42,214 nt of DNA from Rhodospirillales bacterium (lineage in GTDB: Bacteria; Pseudomonadota; Alphaproteobacteria; Reyranellales; Reyranellaceae), in contig WHTW01000057.1 of assembly GCA_009377525.1 (NCBI GenBank), positions 1 through 42,214 of the forward strand, given 5' to 3'. The translations under genes and the position numbers were made by a program. Below the pieces are notes generated by a model. It did not search any database, was not told the origin of the DNA, and saw only the letters and a list, made by a program, of their open reading frames with translations. Below are positions 1-7,704 of the stretch, piece by piece (the stretch's first letter is position 1; each line of letters begins with the position of its first letter).

Positions 1-31
1 TTCCGGACCGCGAGCCTCTGGCTCGCTCATG
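1..31. repeat. Half copy of a palindromic dispersed repeat
   Basis: The first 31 bases match the left arm of the perfect palindrome at 24745-24812 with a single difference (CTCTGG here, CTCCGG there). The right half is degenerate, although a CGCGGTCCG-like piece returns around 47-55. The window edge cuts the upstream context. Two related copies 24.7 kb apart suggest a dispersed intergenic palindrome family of REP type; that classification is inference. Confidence 0.7.
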
Positions 32-70
32 AGCGCGCAGGATGCGCGCGGTCCGAATGAGCGTGAAAGA

Positions 71-90
71 CGCGCCACTGGAGTGGCGCG
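71..90. repeat. Short perfect hairpin before a start codon
   Basis: CGCGCCACT-GG-AGTGGCGCG is a 9-bp-arm perfect inverted repeat. It ends 9 bases before the ATG of the FAD monooxygenase, where a ribosome binding site would normally sit, and no purine-rich site is visible there. It may hinder translation initiation or simply be part of the repeat cluster at the window start. Confidence 0.55.
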
Positions 91-99
91 CCCCCAGCA

Positions 100-1668
100 A
101 TGAAGGTCCCCGTCCTGATCGCCGGCGGCGGTCCCGTGGGCATGACCCTGGCGCGCACGCTGGCGTCGCTCGGCATCCACTGCCTGCTGGTCGAGCGCAA
201 CGCCTCGACCACGCGGCATCCCAAGATGGACATCACCAACGGCCGCTCGATGGAGCTGTTCCGCCGCCTCGGCCTGGTCGACAAGCTGCGTGCCGTTGCC
301 GTGCCCGAGACCAACAACTTCGACGTCTCGTGGATCACGTCGCTTACCCGGGAGAAGGGCGGGCGCGAGTTGCACCGCTTCCGCTATCCCAGCGTCGTCG
401 AGAAGCGCGCCGAGATTTTGGCCAGGAACGACGGCACCCAGCCGCGCGAGCCCGCCATGCGCGTCAGCCAGGTCATGATCGAGCCGGTGCTGCAGGCCGC
501 CATCCTGAACCATCCGCTGGTCGATGCGCGTTGGGGCGTGGGGTTCGAGGATTTTCAGCAGGACGCCGACGGCGTGACGGCCACGTTGCGCACCGTCGAG
601 ACCGGCGCGACCGAGCAGGTGCGCTGCGATTTCCTCACCGGCTGCGACGGCGGCTCGAGCATCGTGCGCGACAAGCTCGGCATCGGCCTGGAAGGCCGCG
701 CCGCCGTGGCTCACCGCTACATGATTCATTTCCGCTCCGACGCGCGCGACATCCTGCAGGCCTTCGGCATCGCCTGGCACTACCAGACCGCGCGCGGCAC
801 CCTGATCGCGCAGGACGACAGGGACACCTGGACCCTGCAGACGCGGCCGCCGCCCGGCGTCGACGTGCCCAACCTCGATCCCGATGCCGCGCTCGAGGCC
901 TGGGTCGGAAGGCCGTTCGCGCGCGAGATCCTGGTCGCCAATCCCTGGTTCACGCATCTGCTGCTGGCCGAGCGCTACCAGGGCGGCCGCGTCCTCCTGG
1001 CCGGCGATTCCGCGCATCAATACATCCCGACCGGCGGCTACGGCATGAACACCGGTATCGGCGATGCCGTCGATCTCGGCTGGAAGCTTGCCGCCACGCT
1101 CAAGGGTTTCGCCGGTCCCGGGCTGCTCGCCTCCTACGAAGAGGAGCGCCGGCCGGTCGGCTATCGCAATCGGCTGGCCTCGGAGCACCATACCGGCGTG
1201 CGTATCAAGATCGGCGAGCTCTACGAGCGGATCAGCGATCCAGATGTGCTGGCCCGCGAAATCGCCGCCCTGGGCAATGCCGAGAATGAAAGCTGGGGCA
1301 TCGAGTTCGGCTATCGTTATGACGGCATCGAGCCCGATCCCGTGACGTACGAACCGACGACCGCGCCGGGTGCGCGGCTCCCCAGCACCTTCCTGCGCGA
1401 CGGCAGCGCGCTCTACGACCGGCTCGGCCCGTGGTTCACCCTGCTGGTCTTCGGCAACGCCGATCCGTCGCCTCTGATCGACGCGGCGCCGGCCCCGCTC
1501 GACATCGTGATGGTCGACGATCCCGTGGCGCCGATCTACGAAGCCAAGCTCGTGCTCGTGCGGCCCGACACCCACGTCGCCTGGCGCGGCAATGGATGCG
1601 CCGCCGGCCGGCTGATATGGCGAGGGGTCCTCGACGGGTTCACGGACACGCAACTTTTGAGTGTATAA
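100..1668 (+). CDS. FAD-dependent aromatic-ring monooxygenase (PheA/TfdB/MhpA family)
   Basis: This 522-residue flavoprotein is predicted to hydroxylate an aromatic or polyketide-like substrate using NAD(P)H and O2. The N-terminus carries the FAD dinucleotide-binding GGGPVG (residues 9-14). A DG motif, CDGGSS, lies near residue 182. The second FAD motif, AGDSAH followed by a Gly-rich GGYGMNTGIGDA stretch, lies near residues 300-320. The C-terminus ends in a VRPDTHVAWR-type segment typical of the thioredoxin-like tail of the phenol hydroxylase/MhpA branch. Length is usual for that branch. The substrate cannot be read from sequence. The gene stands alone, with the next gene 33 bp downstream and apparently separate. 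The start is the only ATG that begins directly at the flavin motif, but it lacks a clear ribosome binding site. Confidence 0.88.
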   Translation: MKVPVLIAGGGPVGMTLARTLASLGIHCLLVERNASTTRHPKMDITNGRSMELFRRLGLVDKLRAVAVPETNNFDVSWITSLTREKGGRELHRFRYPSVVEKRAEILARNDGTQPREPAMRVSQVMIEPVLQAAILNHPLVDARWGVGFEDFQQDADGVTATLRTVETGATEQVRCDFLTGCDGGSSIVRDKLGIGLEGRAAVAHRYMIHFRSDARDILQAFGIAWHYQTARGTLIAQDDRDTWTLQTRPPPGVDVPNLDPDAALEAWVGRPFAREILVANPWFTHLLLAERYQGGRVLLAGDSAHQYIPTGGYGMNTGIGDAVDLGWKLAATLKGFAGPGLLASYEEERRPVGYRNRLASEHHTGVRIKIGELYERISDPDVLAREIAALGNAENESWGIEFGYRYDGIEPDPVTYEPTTAPGARLPSTFLRDGSALYDRLGPWFTLLVFGNADPSPLIDAAPAPLDIVMVDDPVAPIYEAKLVLVRPDTHVAWRGNGCAAGRLIWRGVLDGFTDTQLLSV

Positions 1669-1701
1669 TCGGGCGTCGGACAACACCTGACGGGGGCATC
1701 G

Positions 1702-2733
1702 ATGACGCTTATTCATTTCGCAACGAATCGCGAGGAAGTGTACCAGGGTGACCGTGTCGCGGGCTTCACCGAACGGCTCAACCCGAAATCGCCGGTCTAC
1801 CTGCGCTATGGGACTGCGGAGATCACCGCGCCCTCCACCGTCGCCGAAATGCGCGTGGCGTCGGAGCAGATCCCGAGCTACACGGCCTCCGCCGATGTCG
1901 ATAAGGTCCTGGGCAGCGATAGCGTGTTCGAAGGCTTGCGGCTGCGGCTGAAGGAGAACAATGCCGACCTGCTGATGTATCTGCACGGCTATGCCTGCAC
2001 GATGCAGGACGCTTTTGCCAACGCCGCGCTGCTCAAGAACCAATGGGCGCCCAACGACAAGGTGCTGGAATCGGCCGTCTTTTCCTGGCCCGCCAACGGA
2101 GAGATGAAACCGATCCTCGACTACGCCTCCGACCGTGACGATGCCCGCCAATCGGCCAAGGCCGTGGCCCGTGCGCTGCGAAGGCTGATGGAATACATGC
2201 GCGGCGTCAAAAAGGACGACTGGTGCAAGGCCGACTTCCATCTCGTCGCCCATTCGATGGGCAACTACATGCTGCGCAACACCCTGCAGGCGCTCCTGTC
2301 CGACATGGGCGAGAAGACCCTGCCGCGCCTTTTCAAGAACATCTTCCTGATGGCGGCCGACGAGGACGCCGATGCCTTTGAGGATCCCGCGAAGCTCGCC
2401 CGGCTGCCCGAGCTTGCCGAGGCAGTCCATGTCTACTTCGCGCGCAACGACCTTGCTCTCACCATCAGCGACAAGACCAAGGCGCAACCCGACCGGCTGG
2501 GCAGCACCGGTCCGCGCACGCTCACCTCGCTGCCGCACAAGGTGGTGCTGGTCGATTGCACGGATGTCTCGGAGACGCCGTCCATCACCGACGCTCGACA
2601 CCAGTATTATCGGCGTCGTGACGAGGTGATCGCCGATGTCCGCCAGGTGATCGCCGGCAAGACGCCCGAAAGCATCGACGGACGCAAATGGGTCCCCGAG
2701 CGACGGTGCTTCATGATCAAGAAGCAGGACTGA
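1702..2733 (+). CDS. Alpha/beta hydrolase, DUF900-like
   Basis: The product has 343 residues. The order of features is a short N-terminal extension, a strand with LMYLHGY (oxyanion region), VFSWPANG, and a nucleophile elbow AHSMGN with Ser185. This order is characteristic of the DUF900 alpha/beta hydrolases. No signal peptide or membrane segment is visible, so a cytoplasmic esterase or lipase-like role is inferred; the substrate is unknown. The start at ATG 1702 follows a GGGGG ribosome site. There is a 33-bp gap after the monooxygenase and about 200 bp before the next gene. Confidence 0.82.
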   Translation: MTLIHFATNREEVYQGDRVAGFTERLNPKSPVYLRYGTAEITAPSTVAEMRVASEQIPSYTASADVDKVLGSDSVFEGLRLRLKENNADLLMYLHGYACTMQDAFANAALLKNQWAPNDKVLESAVFSWPANGEMKPILDYASDRDDARQSAKAVARALRRLMEYMRGVKKDDWCKADFHLVAHSMGNYMLRNTLQALLSDMGEKTLPRLFKNIFLMAADEDADAFEDPAKLARLPELAEAVHVYFARNDLALTISDKTKAQPDRLGSTGPRTLTSLPHKVVLVDCTDVSETPSITDARHQYYRRRDEVIADVRQVIAGKTPESIDGRKWVPERRCFMIKKQD

Positions 2734-2940
2734 GGGCGGCACTCGACGTTCATGTCTGAGAGCCGTCGCCGCGCATCGGCGACCCTGCCCACGAATTGAA
2801 TTTGCAATTTGAGGAGTGTAGCGCCCGCCGGCCCGGCGATGAAGGCCCGCCATCGCGGACCGGTTATGCCGCCGTCTCGATTGACGATCGGACGCCCCCC
2901 ACGACAGCATGCCGGGGCAAACGGGGTGGAGCGTGGACGC

Positions 2941-4248
2941 ATGACCAAGGCGTGGCGTGTCGATGTGCTGGAGTGCCGGGGAAGTTCCCATGACGTCGGC
3001 AAGCAGCTTGCCGAAGCCTTTCTCAAGACGACGCGCGGCCGCGCCTTCGCCCGCCGCAAGGAGCGCCGGCCCTTCGCCTTCAGCCTTCGGAACGCGGAGG
3101 CCGCCTTCAAAGCCTGGGCGCCCAATATCTGGGAGGAGCTGCACGGCTTTGCCGACGGCCTGAAGATCCCGCTCGAGCGCGCGGTGGCGGAATATGCCAA
3201 CGGCCGCCTGCGCTATCCGCCGCGCGGCTGCTCGGCGGTGATGAGCGCTGGTCTCTACGGACGCAACTACGATTATGACGTCCGTCGCTATGATCGGATC
3301 CTGGTCGCCGTCCAGCCCAAGGGTGTCCACGCCAGCATCGGCTTCTCCGATCGCTTCACCGGCCGTGTCGACGGCATGAACGAGCATGGGCTGTGCGTCG
3401 GCCTGCACCAGGTGAGCGAGGCGGCGGCGCGGCCGGGCCTCGTCTGCATCCTGATCGTGCGCATCGTGCTCGATCAATGTGCCACGACGCGCGAAACCGT
3501 GGCGCTGCTGCGGCGGATCCCGCATGGCCTGTCTTTCAACTATTCGCTGATGGATGCCGGCGGCAGCGCCGCCGTGGTCGAGGCCTCGCCGGCGGCGGTC
3601 GTCGTGCGCGAGGGTGGCCAACTGGGCTGCAGCAATCATTTCCTGTCGCCGGCGCAACAGGCCTTCAATCGCCGCAATCCCGGCTCGTACCGGCGCCTGC
3701 CGGCGCTCGAGAAATTCGCCAGCGAGCAGCTTGCGGCCGACCGGCTGTTCAAGGCGCTCAACGACTCGCTGTCTCCGGTTTTCGATCACCGCTACAGCGC
3801 CGGCTCCGGCACGCTGCACACCATCGTCTGCACCCCGGCCGAACGGCGAATCCAGATCGGCGTCGGCGGCGACGCCACGCCCAGCAGCATCGACTTCGGC
3901 AGTTGGGTGAGGGGACGGCCCCTCGGCCTGGAAGCGCTGACCGGACAGCTCGGCGGCACCGCCAAGCCGTTCGATCCGGGCGGCCGTCGCGTGATCGCGA
4001 AGTCCGGCGGTGGTGCGGGCAAGGTTTTCATCGGCACGCCGCTCGACAACGCGCTGTTCAAGGACCTGACGCTCGCCAACGCGTCGTTCGCGAATGTCAG
4101 CCTGGCCGGTGCCAGGTTCGACGACATCGATTTCAGCAACACCGTGATCACGTCGAACTGCAACTTCAACGGCATGCAGATCGCCGGTGTCGGCGTGAAG
4201 GAGCTTCTGGCGGTCTACGCCCGGCACCGACGAGGGGAACAGGCATGA
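2941..4248 (+). CDS. C45-type Ntn hydrolase (penicillin acyltransferase-like) with C-terminal pentapeptide repeats
   Basis: The product has 435 residues. The first ~350 resemble the C45/acyl-CoA:6-aminopenicillanate acyltransferase-like Ntn hydrolases. A conserved RGCSA places the candidate autoprocessing nucleophile at Cys97, followed by GRNYDYD and a DGMNEHGLCVGLH segment, all usual in this family, which makes or breaks amide bonds. Residues about 361-417 are different: they read as successive five-residue units (LFKDL, TLANA, SFANV, SLAGA, RFDDI, DFSNT), that is, a short pentapeptide-repeat helix. ATG 2941 has GGAG upstream. An earlier in-frame start at 2809 is unlikely because the extension is Arg/Pro-rich and unlike the family. 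The stop overlaps the next ATG (ATGA), so the two genes form an operon with the downstream flavoprotein. Confidence 0.82.
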   Translation: MTKAWRVDVLECRGSSHDVGKQLAEAFLKTTRGRAFARRKERRPFAFSLRNAEAAFKAWAPNIWEELHGFADGLKIPLERAVAEYANGRLRYPPRGCSAVMSAGLYGRNYDYDVRRYDRILVAVQPKGVHASIGFSDRFTGRVDGMNEHGLCVGLHQVSEAAARPGLVCILIVRIVLDQCATTRETVALLRRIPHGLSFNYSLMDAGGSAAVVEASPAAVVVREGGQLGCSNHFLSPAQQAFNRRNPGSYRRLPALEKFASEQLAADRLFKALNDSLSPVFDHRYSAGSGTLHTIVCTPAERRIQIGVGGDATPSSIDFGSWVRGRPLGLEALTGQLGGTAKPFDPGGRRVIAKSGGGAGKVFIGTPLDNALFKDLTLANASFANVSLAGARFDDIDFSNTVITSNCNFNGMQIAGVGVKELLAVYARHRRGEQA

Positions 4249-5414
4249 GGATCGCGATCATCGGCGGCGGTATCGGCGGGCTGTCCGCCGCGTTGCATCT
4301 CCTGAAGGCGGGGCTCGACGTCCACGTCTACGAGCAGTCGCCGGGCATAGGCGAGATCGGCGCCGGCATCCAGATCAGCCCCAACGCCTCGCGCCTCCTG
4401 GTGCGGCTGGGCCTCAAGCCGGCAATGGATCGCGTTGGCGTGCGGCCGGCCGCCGTGAATCAGCGACGCTGGGACGACGGCCGCACGCTGCAGAGGGCGC
4501 CGCTGGGACCGGAAGTCGAGATGGCCTTCGGCGCTCCTTACTACCACTTCCACCGTGGCGATCTTGCCGAGCTCCTGGGCGCCGCCATGCCAGCCGAGCG
4601 CGTGCATGTCGGCCACAAGCTGGTCGACCTGGGGCAGAAGGGCGAGCGGGCTATCGCGCGCTTCGAGAACGGCGCCGCGGTCGAGGCCGACCTGCTGGTC
4701 GGCGCCGACGGCATCCATTCGCGCGTCCGCCATCTCGCCTTCGGGCCGGAGAAGCCGCGATTCACCGGCTGCGTCGCCTGGCGCGGCCTGGTGCCGGCCG
4801 AGCGCATAAGGCATCTCGGCATCGAGGTCGCCTCGCACAATTGGATGGGGCCGGACGGGCACGTCGTGCACTACTGGGTCGCGTCGGGACGGTTCATGAA
4901 CGTCGTCTGCGTCACCGAGCACGGCACCTGGACGGACGAATCATGGACGACCAAGGGCGACGTCGCCGAGGCACTGGCGCGCTACGAGGGCTGGCATCCG
5001 ACCGTGCGCGGCCTCATCCAGGCCTTTCCCGAGACCTTCGTGTGGGCGCTGCACGACCGCCTGCCATTGCCGCACTGGACCGACGGCCGGGTGACGCTGC
5101 TGGGCGACGCCTGCCATCCCATGCTGCCTTTCATGGCGCAGGGCGCGGCGCAGTCGATCGAGGATGGGGCCGCGCTGGCGGCGCTGCTGGCAACGATGCC
5201 AGGCGATGTGTCGGGAGCGCTCAAGCGCTACGAGGAACTGCGCAAGCCGCGCGCGACGCGCCTGCAGGAGGCCAGTACCGCCAACCGCACGCGCTTCCAT
5301 CTCCCTGATGGGCCCGAACAGCAGAAGCGCGACGAGGCGATGGCAGCCTCAGGCGACCGTTCGATCGCGAATATCGGCTGGCTCTACATGCACGATGCTA
5401 CTGCTGTGGTGTAG
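4245..5414 (+). CDS. FAD-dependent monooxygenase, salicylate hydroxylase-like
   Basis: The product has 389 residues. It shows GGGIGG at residues 7-12, a VGADGIHSRVR motif near 152, and GDACHP-LPFMAQGAAQSIEDG near 287. This is the group A flavin monooxygenase pattern seen in salicylate 1-monooxygenase and 6-hydroxynicotinate 3-monooxygenase. It would use NADH and O2 to hydroxylate an aromatic acid. The ATG at 4245 overlaps the stop of the Ntn hydrolase gene, so translation is probably coupled. The pairing suggests hydrolysis of an amide or acyl conjugate followed by ring hydroxylation, which is inference. The reading frame stays open far upstream, but the flavin motif fixes the start. Confidence 0.88.
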   Translation: MRIAIIGGGIGGLSAALHLLKAGLDVHVYEQSPGIGEIGAGIQISPNASRLLVRLGLKPAMDRVGVRPAAVNQRRWDDGRTLQRAPLGPEVEMAFGAPYYHFHRGDLAELLGAAMPAERVHVGHKLVDLGQKGERAIARFENGAAVEADLLVGADGIHSRVRHLAFGPEKPRFTGCVAWRGLVPAERIRHLGIEVASHNWMGPDGHVVHYWVASGRFMNVVCVTEHGTWTDESWTTKGDVAEALARYEGWHPTVRGLIQAFPETFVWALHDRLPLPHWTDGRVTLLGDACHPMLPFMAQGAAQSIEDGAALAALLATMPGDVSGALKRYEELRKPRATRLQEASTANRTRFHLPDGPEQQKRDEAMAASGDRSIANIGWLYMHDATAVV

Positions 5415-5425
5415 CGCGCGTGGCG

Positions 5426-5848
5426 TTATTGCGCGGCAATGAACTTGGCCGTTTCGTGCGATGGCGTCCCCGGCAGGGAGAGCTGAGCCTCCGCCCACAG
5501 GCCGAGCTTGTCGCCCTGTCGCGCTACCGTCAGCCGGCAGGAATCGTGATGGCTGTTCTGTACTCTGAAAAGATCACCCGGTACGCCCTCGACCCATCTC
5601 ACCCTGGCAGGGCGATTGCCGGACGCCGGTTCCGCGGAGCCGGCCTGGTCGACATCGACGATGGTCAAGCGTTGGCCCGGCCTGATGATCCACACCGGCC
5701 GCCTGTCGCCGAAGAACACTTTGACGCCGGCTTTGGTTCGCTCGACTCGCTCGATCCAGCAGATGGCGCTCGCGGTGCTGGGAGATGCCATGGCGATCGC
5801 TGCGATGGCGGCCGCGGCCCGTGCGAAGAGCGTGAGAGACTTCGTCAT
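5426..5848 (-). CDS. Exported hypothetical protein
   Basis: The product has 140 residues. An N-terminal signal peptide (basic MTKS, an Ala-rich core, a likely cut after STASA) is followed by a small domain with two remaining cysteines (ICWIE and DSCRLTV) that could form a disulfide in the periplasm. I do not recognise a family. It converges tail-to-tail with the salicylate hydroxylase-like gene, only 11 bp apart. The upstream neighbour on the same strand is the glycine-zipper lipoprotein, 54 bp away. Confidence 0.7.
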   Translation of the reverse strand: MTKSLTLFARAAAAIAAIAMASPSTASAICWIERVERTKAGVKVFFGDRRPVWIIRPGQRLTIVDVDQAGSAEPASGNRPARVRWVEGVPGDLFRVQNSHHDSCRLTVARQGDKLGLWAEAQLSLPGTPSHETAKFIAAQ

Positions 5849-5902
5849 GCGGATCGACCTCCGGCCGGAAGGGCTGAAGGTCGATCCTACCTGGGCTGTG
5901 AC

Positions 5903-6127
5903 TTAGTAGTAGTACTGACGCGGCGCCGTGGCCGCGCCGATCGCCGCGCCGCCGACGGCGCCGACCGCTGCGCCAGCCCACGGATTGCCCGCAGCCGCGC
6001 CGATCAGGGCACCGCCGCCGGCGCCGATCGCGCCGCCCGTCAGAGCGCGGTCGACCGGCCGGTCGCCGCAGGCCGCGGTGGCCAGCGCCAGCGCGCCGAT
6101 GATGGCAAGGGATTTGACACGCAACAT
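5903..6127 (-). CDS. Small glycine-zipper lipoprotein
   Basis: The product has 74 residues. A signal peptide ends in a lipobox-like LATAAC (Cys20). A glycine/alanine-rich segment with repeated GxxxG spacing (residues 31-66) and a QYYY tail follow. This is the pattern of small outer-membrane-associated glycine-zipper or YMGG-like proteins. The start at 6127 is preceded by an AGGAGG ribosome site at good spacing, so an upstream in-frame ATG at 6217 is rejected. Such proteins are often envelope-stress or osmotic proteins; the exact role here is unknown. Confidence 0.8.
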   Translation of the reverse strand: MLRVKSLAIIGALALATAACGDRPVDRALTGGAIGAGGGALIGAAAGNPWAGAAVGAVGGAAIGAATAPRQYYY

Positions 6128-6246
6128 GAAAGCCTCCTCGTCATTCGTTCGAGCTAGAACGGGCGAAAAGGCTTGGAGGTTGCGCGCGGACGTCAGACGC
6201 CTTTGTGCAGCCACCAATGGGCCACCGCGAGGGCGCTATGGTTTCC

Positions 6247-7386
6247 CTACTTGTTCGGATTGATCAGGAACTTCTCACCCGTCGCGCGCTTGCCGTAGAC
6301 GGCGATGTTCTTGAGGTCGAGCACCTCGGGCAGCGACACCACCTTGGTGTAGTGGCTGGCGAAGGTGGTCTTCAGGCTCTCGACCACACGCTCGCGCAGG
6401 CGGATCTGGTCGGGCCGGCCGATCTTCTGCAGGAACGGCGTGAGCAGCCAGCCGCCGACGCCCCAGGCCATGCCGTAGTTGCGCGTCAGCTCGACGGCGC
6501 CGGTGTTGAGGCTGCCGTAGACGTAGACCTGCTTGTGCGTGGTCGAGCCGTAGCGGCTGTATTCCTTGGCGGTCTTGTTCAGCGCCATCTCCATGCAGGT
6601 CAGGATCTGGCTGGAAAGCTTGCCGCCGCCGATCGCGTCGAAGGCGATCGTGGCGCCGGTCTCGACCAGCGCCTGGGTCAGCTCCTCGGTGAAGCTGGCC
6701 GAGGTCGAATCGACCACGTGCTTGGCGCCGATGCCGCGCAGCAGCTTTGCCTGTTCGGCGCTGCGCACGATGTTCACCAGAGGAATGCCGTCCTCCAGGC
6801 AGATCTTGTTCAGCATCTGGCCCAGGTTCGACGCGGCCGCGGTGTGGACCAGCGCCTTGTGGCCCTCGCGCTTCATGGTCTCGGTCATGCCGAGCGCCGT
6901 CAGCGGATTGACGAACCACGAGGCGCCCTCGGCCGCGGTCGTGCCGGCGGGCAGCGGCTGGCAGTCGGTGGCCCTCGACAGCCGGTACTGGGCGTACATC
7001 CCACCGCCGATCAATGACACCGTCTTGCCGAGCAGCGCTTGCGCTGCTTCGGACGAGCCCGCCTTGATCACCGTACCCGCGCCCTCGTTGCCGACCGGCA
7101 TCGCCTGGTCGAGGCGGGCGGCGATGAAGGGCAGGGCCTGTCCCGGTACCTTGGCGGTGACCTTGATACCGGCGCCGCTGCCGGCCGCCTTGGCCGTGCT
7201 CATGTCGGCCGGCCCCAGCAGCAGGCCGAGGTCCGACGGATTGATCGGCGATGCCTCGACCTTGACCACGACCTGGTCCGGTCCGGGCTCGGGAATCGCA
7301 ACCTCGGCCAGCGACAGTTCAAGCTCGCCGCTCTTTGTGATCAGGGAGCGAAGCTGCAGTCCCTTGATCGTATTCGCATCGCTCAT
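6247..7386 (-). CDS. MDR-superfamily NAD(P)-dependent alcohol dehydrogenase/quinone oxidoreductase
   Basis: The product has 379 residues. The N-terminal GroES-like domain is visible (EVAIPEPGPDQVVVKVEASPINPSD, then the PVGNEGAGTVI loop), followed by a Rossmann half with VHTAAASNLGQ. No zinc-ligand Cys/His set is present, which points to the zinc-independent quinone oxidoreductase-like branch. Part of the N-terminal domain is longer than usual: an insert of about 25 residues (GPADMSTAKAAGSGAGIKVT) lies before the catalytic loop. It is transcribed alone; the opposite-strand glycogen phosphorylase starts 318 bp away. Confidence 0.82.
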   Translation of the reverse strand: MSDANTIKGLQLRSLITKSGELELSLAEVAIPEPGPDQVVVKVEASPINPSDLGLLLGPADMSTAKAAGSGAGIKVTAKVPGQALPFIAARLDQAMPVGNEGAGTVIKAGSSEAAQALLGKTVSLIGGGMYAQYRLSRATDCQPLPAGTTAAEGASWFVNPLTALGMTETMKREGHKALVHTAAASNLGQMLNKICLEDGIPLVNIVRSAEQAKLLRGIGAKHVVDSTSASFTEELTQALVETGATIAFDAIGGGKLSSQILTCMEMALNKTAKEYSRYGSTTHKQVYVYGSLNTGAVELTRNYGMAWGVGGWLLTPFLQKIGRPDQIRLRERVVESLKTTFASHYTKVVSLPEVLDLKNIAVYGKRATGEKFLINPNK

Positions 7387-7704
7387 GCTTGGTCTCCCGC
7401 TATTCGATCCATGAATTCTCTGTTAGCACATCCCGACCCAAGGAACGCTATGCTCGACCAACCAGCGGAGGTCCGGATGCGAATTGGCAGGCGTCGCTCC
7501 TTATGCAAACCCTCAGCACGGGATCGGTGCTCGTTCTGCAGCGCGACAAGACCGACAAGAACGATAGTCCCACCTTGCTTGGCGGTGACACTTTCTGCAG
7601 CAGCCTGCCCGACGGCGATCCGTTCGGCGGCGCGGTGACCGAACGGAGGATGGGGTGAAAACCCCTGATCACGTACGGCGCTAGAAACACAACGGCTGAA
7701 CACC
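7387..7704. other. Gene-less divergent spacer upstream of glycogen phosphorylase
   Basis: I see no convincing gene in these 318 bp between two divergent genes. Near its right end are two small hairpins: CGTTCGG...CCGAACG (7621-7627 with 7639-7645) and GGGGT-GAAA-ACCCC (7652-7665, a GNRA loop). Both lie 40-85 bases before the glgP start and could belong to its mRNA leader. An 89-codon plus-strand frame (7389-7658) has no ribosome site and no recognisable family. Confidence 0.5.

Noticed and set aside
3393..5414. Very long open frame of 673 codons
   Set aside because: Its first part is the shadow of the Ntn hydrolase gene; the real gene begins at the FAD motif at 4245.
6205..7017. Long plus-strand frames opposite the MDR dehydrogenase
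   Set aside because: Antisense shadows typical of GC-rich genes; composition is His/Gly/Arg-rich with no domain.
7389..7658. 89-codon plus-strand frame upstream of glgP
   Set aside because: No ribosome site, no recognisable domain, and it overlaps hairpins of the probable leader.
7645..7680. GAAA-loop hairpin followed by CACGTACGG, recalling group II intron domain V
   Set aside because: The left strand (GAACGGAGGAT) cannot pair with GTACGGCGC to form the lower helix, and no maturase or other intron domain is present.
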